6,890 nucleotides of DNA, from contig JAJZYE010000052.1 of NCBI GenBank assembly GCA_021806055.1, positions 1 through 6,890 of the forward strand. Reading direction: 5' to 3'. The notes below the pieces were generated by a model. That model was given only the letters and a program-made list of their open reading frames with translations, searched no databases and was not told the origin of the DNA. A program made the translations under genes and the position numbers. Positions 1 through 5,951 of the stretch are shown one piece after another (positions within the stretch are counted from its first letter, which is position 1; every line of letters begins with the position of its first letter). The DNA comes from Actinomycetes bacterium (GTDB lineage: Bacteria > Actinomycetota > Acidimicrobiia > Acidimicrobiales > RAAP-2).

Positions 1-1725
1 CGGAGCGGCGGCCGACCCCCCGTAGATGGTGGTCTCGGGACGCTCGAGCATGACGATCATCGACAGGACCGGGGCGTTCGCCGGGGCGAAGCCGACGAAC
101 GTCGCGTCGAAGGCACCGGGCAGCAGAAGGTCCTTACCCGGGTAGGGCACGTTGGATGTCCCCGTCTTGCCCGCCACCGTGTAGCCCGGGATGATCGCGT
201 TGACGCCGGTCCCGTAGAGGACCACTTTCTGGAGCATGTGCACCAGCGTCGCGTCCACCGCCGCGGACACCACCCGGTGGCGCGCACCGGCCGGCGCGGG
301 CGTCACCTTGCCATTCGGTTCGACGTAGCCACGCACGATCTGGGGGGGGACGAACACCCCGCCGTTCGCGATCGCGTTGAACGCGTCGAGGACCTGAATG
401 GGCGGTACGGCGTCGACCTGTCCAATGGGCAGTGCCGCCATGTCGCTGGCGTACCACGACGCGGCGTTGACGAGGAGACCCGCCGTCTCGCCCGGGAGGT
501 TGACCCCCGTCATCTGACCGAACCCGAGGCGCTGCACCTGCGCCAGGAGTCGTGACTCCCCCAGACGATTGGCGATCTCGTAGGTGCCGATGTTCGAGGA
601 GTACGCCAGCACCTGCGTCGCCGTGTAGTGAATGAGGCCGTGAGGTTCGGCGTCGTGAAAGTAGCGTCCGCCCACGATCACGCCGCTCGGAATGGCGAGG
701 ACGGTGTTCGGTGTCACGATTCCGTCCTGCAGGGCCGCCGAGAACGTGACGACCTTAAAGACCGACCCCGGCTCGTAGGCCTGCGTGAACGGCAGATTGC
801 TGATGGTCTGCTCGATGCCCGGAACCCCCACCGACTGGCCCCACGCGGGAATCGGCCCCAGGGGGCCCGCCTTGGTCCGGGTGTTCACGAGCGACGCGTC
901 TGCCAGGATCTGGCCGGTCTTCACGTCCATCATCACCGCGACGCCCGTGATCGCTCGCGTGGCCGCGATCTGGTGCGCCAGCACTCGTTCGGTCACGAAC
1001 TGCAAGGCCGTGTCGAGAGACAGCTCGAGGCCCACGCCCGGGACAGCTTTTCGGATCACGGCACTGTAGGAGCTGGGAAGGTTGATGCCCGACGCCGAGA
1101 CGTAGGCCCGGGTGATGCCGGTTTGACCCGCGAGCACGTGCTGGTACGTGTACTCGAGTCCCGCCGTTCCCACTCCCGATGTATTGACCCCACCCAGGAT
1201 TGAGGTGGCCACCGGGCCGTTCGGGTACGAGCGGACCGACGAGTTCTCGACGACGATGCCGGGGAACGCCATCAGCGCGAGTCGGTGGCCCGCGGCCAGG
1301 TTGAGCTGGTTGTTCACGATGACGTACCCATTCTTCTCACTGAGCAAACGCTGCAGCTTGGCCACGCCCACGCCGACAATCGGTGACATCGCCCGCGCCT
1401 CGGCCGCGGGATGCGCGATCTGGAAGTCATCCGCCAGCACGAGTGACGTGGGGCGCGACACCGCGAGAACCTGTCCGTAGCGGTCGTAGATGCCGGCACG
1501 CAGCGCGGTCGTGGTGATGTTCTGGCGAACTTGAGCCACCGAGAGCGCGGCGTAGTGAGCGTGGTCAACCACCTGGATCATCACGAGACGCACCACCAGT
1601 GCCACCAGGGCGAGCGTCATGAGCACCTGAAACAGGCGCACACGCCGCCCCGGTGTCGCGCGCCGACGTCCGCCGCTCGAGTGAGCGCGAACGCGTGTCG
1701 GCGGCGAGTCCAGCCCCGCGGTCAC
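1..1725 (-). CDS. ftsI: FtsI / PBP2b-type septal peptidoglycan transpeptidase, 3' end cut by window
   Basis: Class B penicillin-binding protein that cross-links peptidoglycan at the division septum, anchored in the membrane with its catalytic part outside. 575 codons are visible. A basic cytoplasmic N terminus (about 1-30) is followed by one membrane helix (about 31-53) and the class B N-terminal domain with the R-A-G-I-Y-D-R-Y-G motif at 76-84. The three transpeptidase motifs are all present: SVFK with S321 (nucleophile) and K324, SSN at 376-378, and KTGT at 520-523. The visible end, GGSAAAP, matches the family's final strand, so probably only a few tens of residues are missing. I chose the GTG at 1725 because it forms a GTGA overlap with the ftsL stop and leaves a normal short cytoplasmic tail. 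It is the last visible gene of the mraZ-rsmH-ftsL-ftsI run; murE would be the usual next gene. I do not see enough C-terminal sequence to judge PASTA domains. Confidence 0.95.
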   Translation of the reverse strand, partial: MTAGLDSPPTRVRAHSSGGRRRATPGRRVRLFQVLMTLALVALVVRLVMIQVVDHAHYAALSVAQVRQNITTTALRAGIYDRYGQVLAVSRPTSLVLADDFQIAHPAAEARAMSPIVGVGVAKLQRLLSEKNGYVIVNNQLNLAAGHRLALMAFPGIVVENSSVRSYPNGPVATSILGGVNTSGVGTAGLEYTYQHVLAGQTGITRAYVSASGINLPSSYSAVIRKAVPGVGLELSLDTALQFVTERVLAHQIAATRAITGVAVMMDVKTGQILADASLVNTRTKAGPLGPIPAWGQSVGVPGIEQTISNLPFTQAYEPGSVFKVVTFSAALQDGIVTPNTVLAIPSGVIVGGRYFHDAEPHGLIHYTATQVLAYSSNIGTYEIANRLGESRLLAQVQRLGFGQMTGVNLPGETAGLLVNAASWYASDMAALPIGQVDAVPPIQVLDAFNAIANGGVFVPPQIVRGYVEPNGKVTPAPAGARHRVVSAAVDATLVHMLQKVVLYGTGVNAIIPGYTVAGKTGTSNVPYPGKDLLLPGAFDATFVGFAPANAPVLSMIVMLERPETTIYGGSAAAP

Positions 1726-2189
1726 CGATTCGTCCTTGATGTGACCGGTGCGTACCCAGAGAATCTCGGTAGCGGCAGGGGCGCATCAAGTGACGTTGAC
1801 GGTACTTCCAGAACGACGACCGGGTCGACCAGGTGCAACGCGCCCGCGGCCGCCGCGATCCGGCTCGGAGCCGCCCGACTGGTCAGGGTTCCCACCTGTT
1901 CAGCGTAACTTGACTGAACCTGCAACAGCTGGCTTTGGAGCTGGTGGATCTGGACCTGACGATTGGAAACCAGCATGCTGCCCGCGAGGGACAGCACTAA
2001 CGCCAGGACGAGCACCAGGGTGGACTTTCGAGCCGCCGTCGCACCGCGCCACAGCGACCGCACCGCGTTGCGCCGCGCCGCACCGGCTCGGTGCGCGGCC
2101 GGCCGAGGGCGACGGCGGACCGGGGAAGGGGCCAGGGGATGACGCGGAAGGGGGACGTCGCCGCGCCGCGGAAGGGTGACGACGCTCAC
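1722..2189 (-). CDS. ftsL: FtsL-like bitopic division protein
   Basis: A 155-residue single-pass membrane protein in the ftsL position between rsmH and ftsI. In other bacteria FtsL pairs with FtsB/DivIC through a coiled coil and activates FtsW-FtsI. The N-terminal 55 residues are cytoplasmic, Pro-rich and strongly basic (13 Arg and one Lys against one acidic residue). A Leu/Val-rich helix spans about 57-75, then a Gln/Leu-rich coiled-coil stretch at about 76-102. After that comes an S-R-I-A-A-A-A-G-A-L segment and V-D-P-V-V-V-L (109-127), the usual FtsL ending pattern, and a Pro/Ser-rich tail. The start is the GTG at 2189, whose GTGA overlaps the rsmH stop; the frame stays open further upstream but only inside rsmH. 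FtsL sequences diverge strongly, so the name rests on size, topology and position. In mycobacteria the gene in this slot is a longer proline-rich membrane protein. Confidence 0.82.
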   Translation of the reverse strand: MSVVTLPRRGDVPLPRHPLAPSPVRRRPRPAAHRAGAARRNAVRSLWRGATAARKSTLVLVLALVLSLAGSMLVSNRQVQIHQLQSQLLQVQSSYAEQVGTLTSRAAPSRIAAAAGALHLVDPVVVLEVPSTSLDAPLPLPRFSGYAPVTSRTNR

Positions 2190-3127
2190 GGCACGATCTT
2201 TCGGGCGACCCGCAACCGGGCAGAACGAGCACGAGGATTGCGCGCGACCTCGTGCGCGGTGGCCATCATCGCACTGGCCTTGACCACGCTGACGCGATGG
2301 ATGGCCCCGCACACGCAGCCCAACTCGATCGGACAGCGGCAACCGCCGCTCGCCGCCTCGGCGAGCACGTCCTTGACCACCCGGTCCTCGCCCGAGTGGT
2401 ACGCGATCACCACGAGGACCCCGTCGAGATCCAGCACGTCCAGGGCCGCGGCGAGACCCTCGCGGAGTTGGAACTCCTCATCATTGACCAAGACCCGCAG
2501 CGCTTGGAACGTACGGGTCGCCACGTGACCGCGTCGACGATGAGCGGGCGGCACCGCCCGTTCGACCGCGGCGACCAGTTCGAAGGTCGTGCGGGGACGG
2601 TTCGCCACGATCGACGCGGCGATTGCCCGGGCGAAGCGCGCCTCACCGTGACGAGCCAACAAGACCCGCAGTTGCTCCTCGTCGATGTGCGCGATCACCG
2701 ACGCCGCGTCGAGCCCCGTCGACGGATCCATCCGCATGTCCAGAGGCGCGTCAACGCGCAGGGAGAAGCCTCGTCGCGCATCATCGAGTTGATGCGACGA
2801 GACGCCGAGGTCCATGAGGATCCCCAGTACGCGAGCGCCACCAATGAAGTCGGCCTCGCGCTCGCGTACCTCGCGCAGATCCGCGAAGGCAGCGTCAACG
2901 ACGCGCACTCGTGATCCGAACGACGCGAGGCGCCGACGGCTAGCCTCGCGAGCCTCGGGGTCGCGGTCGATCCCGAGCAAGCGCACGTCCGGCACGCCAC
3001 GCAGCAGGGCGGCGGCGTGACCGCCACCCCCCAGCGTCGCGTCGATCACGACACCCCCCGCGCTCGCGCTCAGGTACGACACCACCTCACCCTCAAGGAC
3101 GGGAACGTGGAACGTGTCGCGGGCCAT
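2186..3127 (-). CDS. rsmH: 16S rRNA (cytosine-1402-N4)-methyltransferase RsmH
   Basis: SAM-dependent enzyme that methylates N4 of C1402 in the ribosomal P site (formerly MraW). From the ATG at 3127 it has 313 residues, the normal family length. Signature blocks: HVPVL at 7-11; the SAM-binding D-A-T-L-G-G-G-G-H at 29-37; LGIDRDP at 51-57; DLGVSS at 106-111 followed by QLDD and GFSLR; PLDMRMDP; the FARAI, TRTFQALR and VND blocks; and the C-terminal NPRARSARLRVA. The usual HSLEDR motif reads HSGEDR here (244-249). Two C-x-C pairs (263/265, 271/273) lie in the variable loop where many relatives also carry Cys. The start is uncertain: the ATG matches family starts but has only a weak AGG upstream. 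The frame stays open to a GTG at 3244 that overlaps the mraZ stop, which would add 39 residues (see findings). Confidence 0.95.
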   Translation of the reverse strand: MARDTFHVPVLEGEVVSYLSASAGGVVIDATLGGGGHAAALLRGVPDVRLLGIDRDPEAREASRRRLASFGSRVRVVDAAFADLREVREREADFIGGARVLGILMDLGVSSHQLDDARRGFSLRVDAPLDMRMDPSTGLDAASVIAHIDEEQLRVLLARHGEARFARAIAASIVANRPRTTFELVAAVERAVPPAHRRRGHVATRTFQALRVLVNDEEFQLREGLAAALDVLDLDGVLVVIAYHSGEDRVVKDVLAEAASGGCRCPIELGCVCGAIHRVSVVKASAMMATAHEVARNPRARSARLRVARKIVP

Positions 3128-3240
3128 CTGCAGCCTGTCAACCGACGAGACAGACAGGGGGGCGGAGGAGTTGTCCCTGCCCACCTCGTCCGTTGTCAGG
3201 CTGCACGTGGTCCGCGACGCACACTCGAACACCACTCCTC

Positions 3241-3663
3241 TCACTCGTAGCTGCCTTCTTTGAAGAGCGACTCCGCCGGATTGACCTTCGCGGCGAACAC
3301 CTCCGGAGCCCAGAGCTCGAGATGATCCAGCGCTCCCACCACCAGCACGTCGCCGGTCAGGCCGCCGTACTCACGGATCACCGCCGGCAGCGCGAACCGT
3401 CCCTGGCGATCGAACTCGACGTCCGAGGAGTTCGCAGCCCAGTAGCGAACCTTCTGGCGCTCCAGCGGGCCGCCCGCTCGACTCTGCGCCTGACGCTCCT
3501 GGGTCTGACGCGCGAACTCGCCCGGCGTCCACAGTGCCACGCACCCCTCGGCATTCGGGCTCAGGTGTCCCCCGTGCTCGAACTCGGGTCGAAAGCGTGC
3601 GGGCAGGATTAGTCGTCCCTTCGCGTCCAGCGAGTGCTGAAACTGACCGACGAACCCGAGCAT
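3241..3663 (-). CDS. mraZ: Transcriptional regulator MraZ
   Basis: A 140-residue DNA-binding protein with two SpoVT-AbrB-like halves, the standard size and build of MraZ. The first half carries D-A-K-G-R-L-I-L-P-A-R-F-R at 13-25, the second D-R-Q-G-R-F-A-L-P at 85-93; these DxxGR...P motifs form the DNA-contacting face. In E. coli and Mycoplasma, MraZ forms ring-shaped oligomers and binds short GT-rich repeats upstream of its own gene. Such repeats lie directly upstream here, so autoregulation is likely. The ATG at 3663 was chosen because M-L-G-F-V-G-Q-F matches the family N terminus and a good Shine-Dalgarno (GGAGGG, 8 bases upstream) precedes it; an upstream in-frame start would lie inside the operator. 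It is the first gene of the mraZ-rsmH-ftsL-ftsI transcript. Confidence 0.97.
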   Translation of the reverse strand: MLGFVGQFQHSLDAKGRLILPARFRPEFEHGGHLSPNAEGCVALWTPGEFARQTQERQAQSRAGGPLERQKVRYWAANSSDVEFDRQGRFALPAVIREYGGLTGDVLVVGALDHLELWAPEVFAAKVNPAESLFKEGSYE

Positions 3664-3680
3664 CCCTGAATCCCTCCGTA

Positions 3681-3730
3681 GGGCACCACTTTGCCCCACT
3701 TCGTGACACAGTACACCACTTCACCCCACT
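3681..3730 (-). promoter_or_regulatory. MraZ operator: five 10-bp units with AGTGG repeats
   Basis: Read on the minus strand, 3730 down to 3681 divides into five consecutive 10-bp units beginning AGTGGGG, AGTGGTG, TGTGTCA, AGTGGGG and AGTGGTG. Four carry a perfect AGTGG in exact 10-bp phase; the middle one keeps only the GTG. The first pair and the last pair repeat the pattern AGTGGGG-NNA-AGTGGTG, 30 bp apart. The repeats resemble published MraZ boxes (TGGG-type repeats in E. coli, AAAGTG-type in Mycoplasma), and the array sits immediately upstream of the mraZ ribosome binding site. That MraZ binds here is inference from family and position. Confidence 0.88.
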
Positions 3731-3735
3731 TTGAA
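3708..3735 (-). promoter_or_regulatory. Candidate mraZ promoter inside the operator
   Basis: On the minus strand TTCAAA (3730-3735) could be the -35 box and TACTGT (3708-3713) the -10 box, with a 16-bp spacer. The -35 match to TTGACA is partial. The start of transcription would fall near 3701, giving a leader of roughly 37 bases. The two upstream AGTGG units fill the spacer and two further units lie downstream of the start, so bound MraZ would block polymerase. Assigned by eye. Confidence 0.5.
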
Positions 3736-3836
3736 ACCACAATTGGGCTGAACTTGTGTCGGTCACCCGCGGGGCACCAGGCACCACGACCAGGGGACAG
3801 CGCCGCACGCGGAGGCGACCAGGGACCGAGCGACGC

Positions 3837-4496
3837 CTAGATGATGGCGTGGTGGTGGGGGACAAAGCCCCCCGACGCCTCGCCTAGCGCCGTCAACACG
3901 TCCGCCGCCTCGAGGGCCAACGACGCCATGGTCTGGTGATCGAGAGCGTCGTACAGACCGGGTGGCACCTGGCGGAGATAGCCGAGGACGTCGCGCGTCG
4001 GGTGCGCGTGCAGGACCGTCGATAGGAAAGTCCCCTCGCGCACGCGCCACTGCGTGACCCCAACGGCCTTGCGGCCGTCAACGAAGATCTCCCCGGGACC
4101 GCGGCCGGCGAAGCACATCACGCTGAAGGCGCGATCAACGTCCAGATGACCTTCGTGCTCGCGCACGTCGCCGTCCACGCGCGCGGCCAGGACCTCACGC
4201 CACCACCCCCCCACGAGTCGCGAGCTGACGCCCACGTCGGGCGACCAGCGCGGATCGCTCGAGGGTAGCCACCAGTCCACCCAGAGGTCGTCGGGGCGCA
4301 ACGCGACCACGCCTCCCCCACCACGCCGACGGCGCAGGGCCACCCCGTCTCGCGCCGCGCGCGGATCCACGACCGATAGTGCCTGATGACCTCCCAGAAC
4401 CAGCGTCAGACTCGACACCCGCGCCACCACCATGCACGCCTCGCGCCTCGCGCGCAGAGCGTCGTAGTCGTAGAGCTCGCGAACCTCGCCGCTCAC
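3837..4496 (-). CDS. Lipoate ligase / octanoyltransferase-fold (BPL_LPL) protein
   Basis: A 219-residue cytoplasmic protein of the biotin/lipoate protein ligase fold, whose members attach lipoate or octanoate to lysines of lipoyl domains. Visible motifs: R-R-R-R-G-G-G-G-V-V at 55-64 (the RRxxGGG ligand loop), D-L-W-V-D at 70-74, and C-F-A-G-R-G-P-G-E...G-R-K-A-V-G-V-T-Q (128-149). The last block has the conserved Lys143, equivalent to the catalytic lysine of LplA. The His usual after GGG(A)V in LplA is absent. Cys128 is in the register of the nucleophile of LipM-type octanoyltransferases, so the reaction may be acyl transfer rather than ATP-dependent ligation. At 219 residues it is shorter than E. 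coli LplA and lacks an obvious accessory C-terminal domain. The GTG start at 4496 overlaps the HNH stop (GTGA); no separate Shine-Dalgarno is evident, suggesting coupled translation. No lipoylated partner gene is in view. Confidence 0.8.
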   Translation of the reverse strand: MSGEVRELYDYDALRARREACMVVARVSSLTLVLGGHQALSVVDPRAARDGVALRRRRGGGGVVALRPDDLWVDWWLPSSDPRWSPDVGVSSRLVGGWWREVLAARVDGDVREHEGHLDVDRAFSVMCFAGRGPGEIFVDGRKAVGVTQWRVREGTFLSTVLHAHPTRDVLGYLRQVPPGLYDALDHQTMASLALEAADVLTALGEASGGFVPHHHAII

Positions 4497-4999
4497 GACG
4501 CCAGGGGCAGAAAGGGCGCCCACAGTGGGTCGGGGTCGGGCACGTGACGCCAGCGCCACCACGGTCCCGACGGCGCCCGGGGCTCGAAGTGCAGCCGCCA
4601 CCCCAATTCCTCGAGCAGGCGGTCACCCTTCAGCATGTTGTGGCGACGGCACGCGGCGACCACGTTGGTCCACTCGTGACGCCCACCCCGACTGCGCGGG
4701 ACGACGTGGTCGACGGTGTCGGCGTGCTCCAGGCAGTACGCGCAGGTGAACGCATCGCGCAGGAGCAGCGAGCGCCGCGTCAGGGGCGGCGTACGCACGC
4801 GCGAAGGTAGCCGCACCATCTCCGCCAGTCGCACGATCGCGGGCACCGCGACGTCGTGGCTTGCCGAGTGGTACCAGACGGGATCCTCAGGCGTCACCAC
4901 CGCCTCGGCCCGGCCGCCCAGGAGCAGCACCACCGCCCGACGCTCGCTCACGAGCTGCAGCGGCTCGAAGGTCGCGTTGAGCAGGAGTACCCGTCCCAC
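4493..4999 (-). CDS. HNH endonuclease family protein
   Basis: A 168-residue protein of a widespread actinobacterial HNH family, chromosomally stable and not obviously part of a phage or restriction system. The N terminus V-L-L-L-N-A-T-F-E-P-L (4-14) followed by RRAVVLLL (20-27) is the family hallmark. The HNH/beta-beta-alpha metal module spans about 84-126: C86-x2-C89, D97-H98 (general base region), N112, then C117-x2-H120 and KGDRL. The C-x2-C and C-x2-H pairs would hold a structural zinc; the fourth ligand is His rather than the more common Cys. The tail is Trp/Pro-rich. Start: GTG at 4999, the only start that keeps the conserved N terminus; it lies 9 bases after the preceding gene's stop and has no strong Shine-Dalgarno. 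Cellular role unknown. Confidence 0.9.
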   Translation of the reverse strand: MGRVLLLNATFEPLQLVSERRAVVLLLGGRAEAVVTPEDPVWYHSASHDVAVPAIVRLAEMVRLPSRVRTPPLTRRSLLLRDAFTCAYCLEHADTVDHVVPRSRGGRHEWTNVVAACRRHNMLKGDRLLEELGWRLHFEPRAPSGPWWRWRHVPDPDPLWAPFLPLAS

Positions 5000-5008
5000 G
5001 GCACGAAC

Positions 5009-5281
5009 TTACTGCCGCCGCGCCTGGCGCCGCGCCCACCGGGCGGCGTCGACCACCATCGACCACGAGGGTCGCGAGGCCGTCTCGCCCGTCGCGGTGA
5101 CCATGCGAAAGTGCCAGTACGCGCGATCAGGCAGGGGGAGGAACGGCGGACGCCACCACCAGCCCCGCCGACGCAGCCGCCAGGCGGCGCGCGCCACCAC
5201 GAAACCGCTCGCCGGGTCAGCCCAGACGCCGCGGGCCACGCCGCGCGGCCACCACTCAGCCCGACGCACGCGACGACGCAC
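5009..5281 (-). CDS. Conserved small Trp/Arg-rich protein of unknown function
   Basis: A 90-residue protein, strongly basic (21 Arg) and rich in Trp (10). Its core W-W-W-R-P-P-F-L-P-L-P-D-R-A-Y-W-H-F-R-M (41-60), followed by V-T-A-T-G and a C-terminal helix with V-V-D-A-A-R-W (76-82), looks like a small actinobacterial protein I recognise from similar neighbourhoods with a PFLP.P...Y..FR..TAYG pattern; I know no name or function for it. It lies tightly between the DUF3040 gene (33-bp gap) and the HNH gene (9-bp gap), same strand, so it is probably co-transcribed. The start is uncertain: GTG at 5281 is the furthest plausible, GTG at 5269 another; neither has a clear ribosome site. There is no clear hydrophobic membrane span, though the Trp-rich basic stretch could lie on a membrane surface. 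Confidence 0.68.
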   Translation of the reverse strand: MRRRVRRAEWWPRGVARGVWADPASGFVVARAAWRLRRRGWWWRPPFLPLPDRAYWHFRMVTATGETASRPSWSMVVDAARWARRQARRQ

Positions 5282-5314
5282 CGCGTGACGGCGGGCGAAC
5301 CCGGACGCCGGTGC

Positions 5315-5701
5315 TCACTGCTCGCGACGGCGCTGACGCAGCAGCCACTCGCGAATCGAGGCCGTGCGCGGCCCCACCGCCGCGCTGGCGGCCTCCCCCT
5401 GGCCCGAGCGAGTCAGGTCGCGCCACGAGGCCCGTCCCAGCAGACGCGCGTTGCGCTCCACCACAATCGTCGAGACGAACATGAGTGCCACGCCCACGAG
5501 GCCGAGCAGGATCGAGTAGGAGAAGAATGCCACGAGAATCGCCAGACCCGCCACGAAGCCCGCCACGCCCCAGCGCACCCGCCGTCCGCCGTGCACGTAG
5601 ACGTTCGTCTCGCGCACGCTCTTGGCGAATCGGGGGTCGTGCTTGGAGAGTGACTCTTCGAGTTGATCCAAGATCCGCTGTTCGTGCTCTGACAGTGGCA
5701 T
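5315..5701 (-). CDS. DUF3040 two-helix membrane protein
   Basis: A 128-residue member of the actinobacterial DUF3040 family. The signature M-P-L-S-E-H-E-Q-R-I-L-D-Q-L-E (1-15), followed by D-P-R-F-A (22-26), is at the N terminus. Two hydrophobic helices follow at about 44-60 and 62-81, joined by a very short turn, so both termini should be on the same side, most likely cytoplasmic. The C-terminal 45 residues are polar and basic. The ATG at 5701 has an excellent Shine-Dalgarno (AAAGGAG, 5 bases from the start). It is the first gene of the minus-strand run. Its function is unknown. A DUF3040 gene lying upstream of mraZ is also found in mycobacteria, as I recall, hinting at a link to envelope or division biology, but that is association only. 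Confidence 0.92.
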   Translation of the reverse strand: MPLSEHEQRILDQLEESLSKHDPRFAKSVRETNVYVHGGRRVRWGVAGFVAGLAILVAFFSYSILLGLVGVALMFVSTIVVERNARLLGRASWRDLTRSGQGEAASAAVGPRTASIREWLLRQRRREQ

Positions 5702-5727
5702 CGCCTCTCCTTTCCCGCGACGTACGT

Positions 5728-5733
5728 ATCGTA
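5728..5733 (-). promoter_or_regulatory. Candidate -10 box for the DUF3040 gene
   Basis: TACGAT on the minus strand (5728-5733) would start transcription near 5721, about 20 bases before the ATG and just upstream of the strong ribosome binding site. No convincing -35 hexamer lies at the expected distance, so this is tentative. Confidence 0.3.
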
Positions 5734-5945
5734 CCGCCGCCAGCGCAAACGTCGCACGTCACGTGGTCCGAGCACTCGCCCGACTGACCGTCTTCTTATC
5801 TAGTCGTGTTCTCTCGTCGTGGCGGAGCCGGGCTCGCGACGTGTCGCGGGCAACGCCACCCAACACGGAGCGATCCGCGCCGGCTCCGTCGCGCGAGGCG
5901 CACCCGCGCTGCCCGGACGTCGCGGGGACGTGCGCGCGAGGTCGA

Positions 5946-5951
5946 TAGTGT
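5946..5951 (+). promoter_or_regulatory. Candidate -10 box for a leaderless nhaA transcript
   Basis: TAGTGT (TANNNT pattern) ends six bases before the base 5958, which is the first base of the nhaA GTG. Transcription starting about seven bases downstream of a -10 box would begin at the start codon itself. The absence of any Shine-Dalgarno before the GTG agrees with this. No good -35 box is visible. Leaderless messages are common in actinobacteria. Confidence 0.35.

Noticed and set aside
342..349. Run of eight G (C on the coding strand) in ftsI as a possible slippage or phase-variation tract
   Set aside because: The frame reads through intact into conserved sequence with the KTG motif, the run encodes ordinary V-P-P-Q, and a single 8-mer is expected in DNA this GC-rich.
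628..1203. A 191-codon plus-strand open frame inside ftsI
   Set aside because: It lies wholly opposite the ftsI transpeptidase, which has all three active-site motifs; composition is rich in Arg, His and Asp with no family resemblance.
3766..3810. Possible terminator after the ligase gene (CCCGCGGG palindrome and CCGC-GT-GCGG hairpin)
   Set aside because: The stems are short and no T-run follows, so I cannot support an intrinsic terminator.
3787..3826. Imperfect direct repeat CGACCAGGGGAC / CGACCAGGGAC between the ligase and mraZ genes
   Set aside because: Only two short copies, unequal in length, with no link to a promoter or mobile element; likely chance or minor duplication in a GC-rich spacer.
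4856..5653. A 265-codon plus-strand open frame across the HNH to DUF3040 region
   Set aside because: It is antisense to three minus-strand genes with recognisable motifs, has a Pro/Arg/His-rich shadow composition and no ribosome site that I can see.
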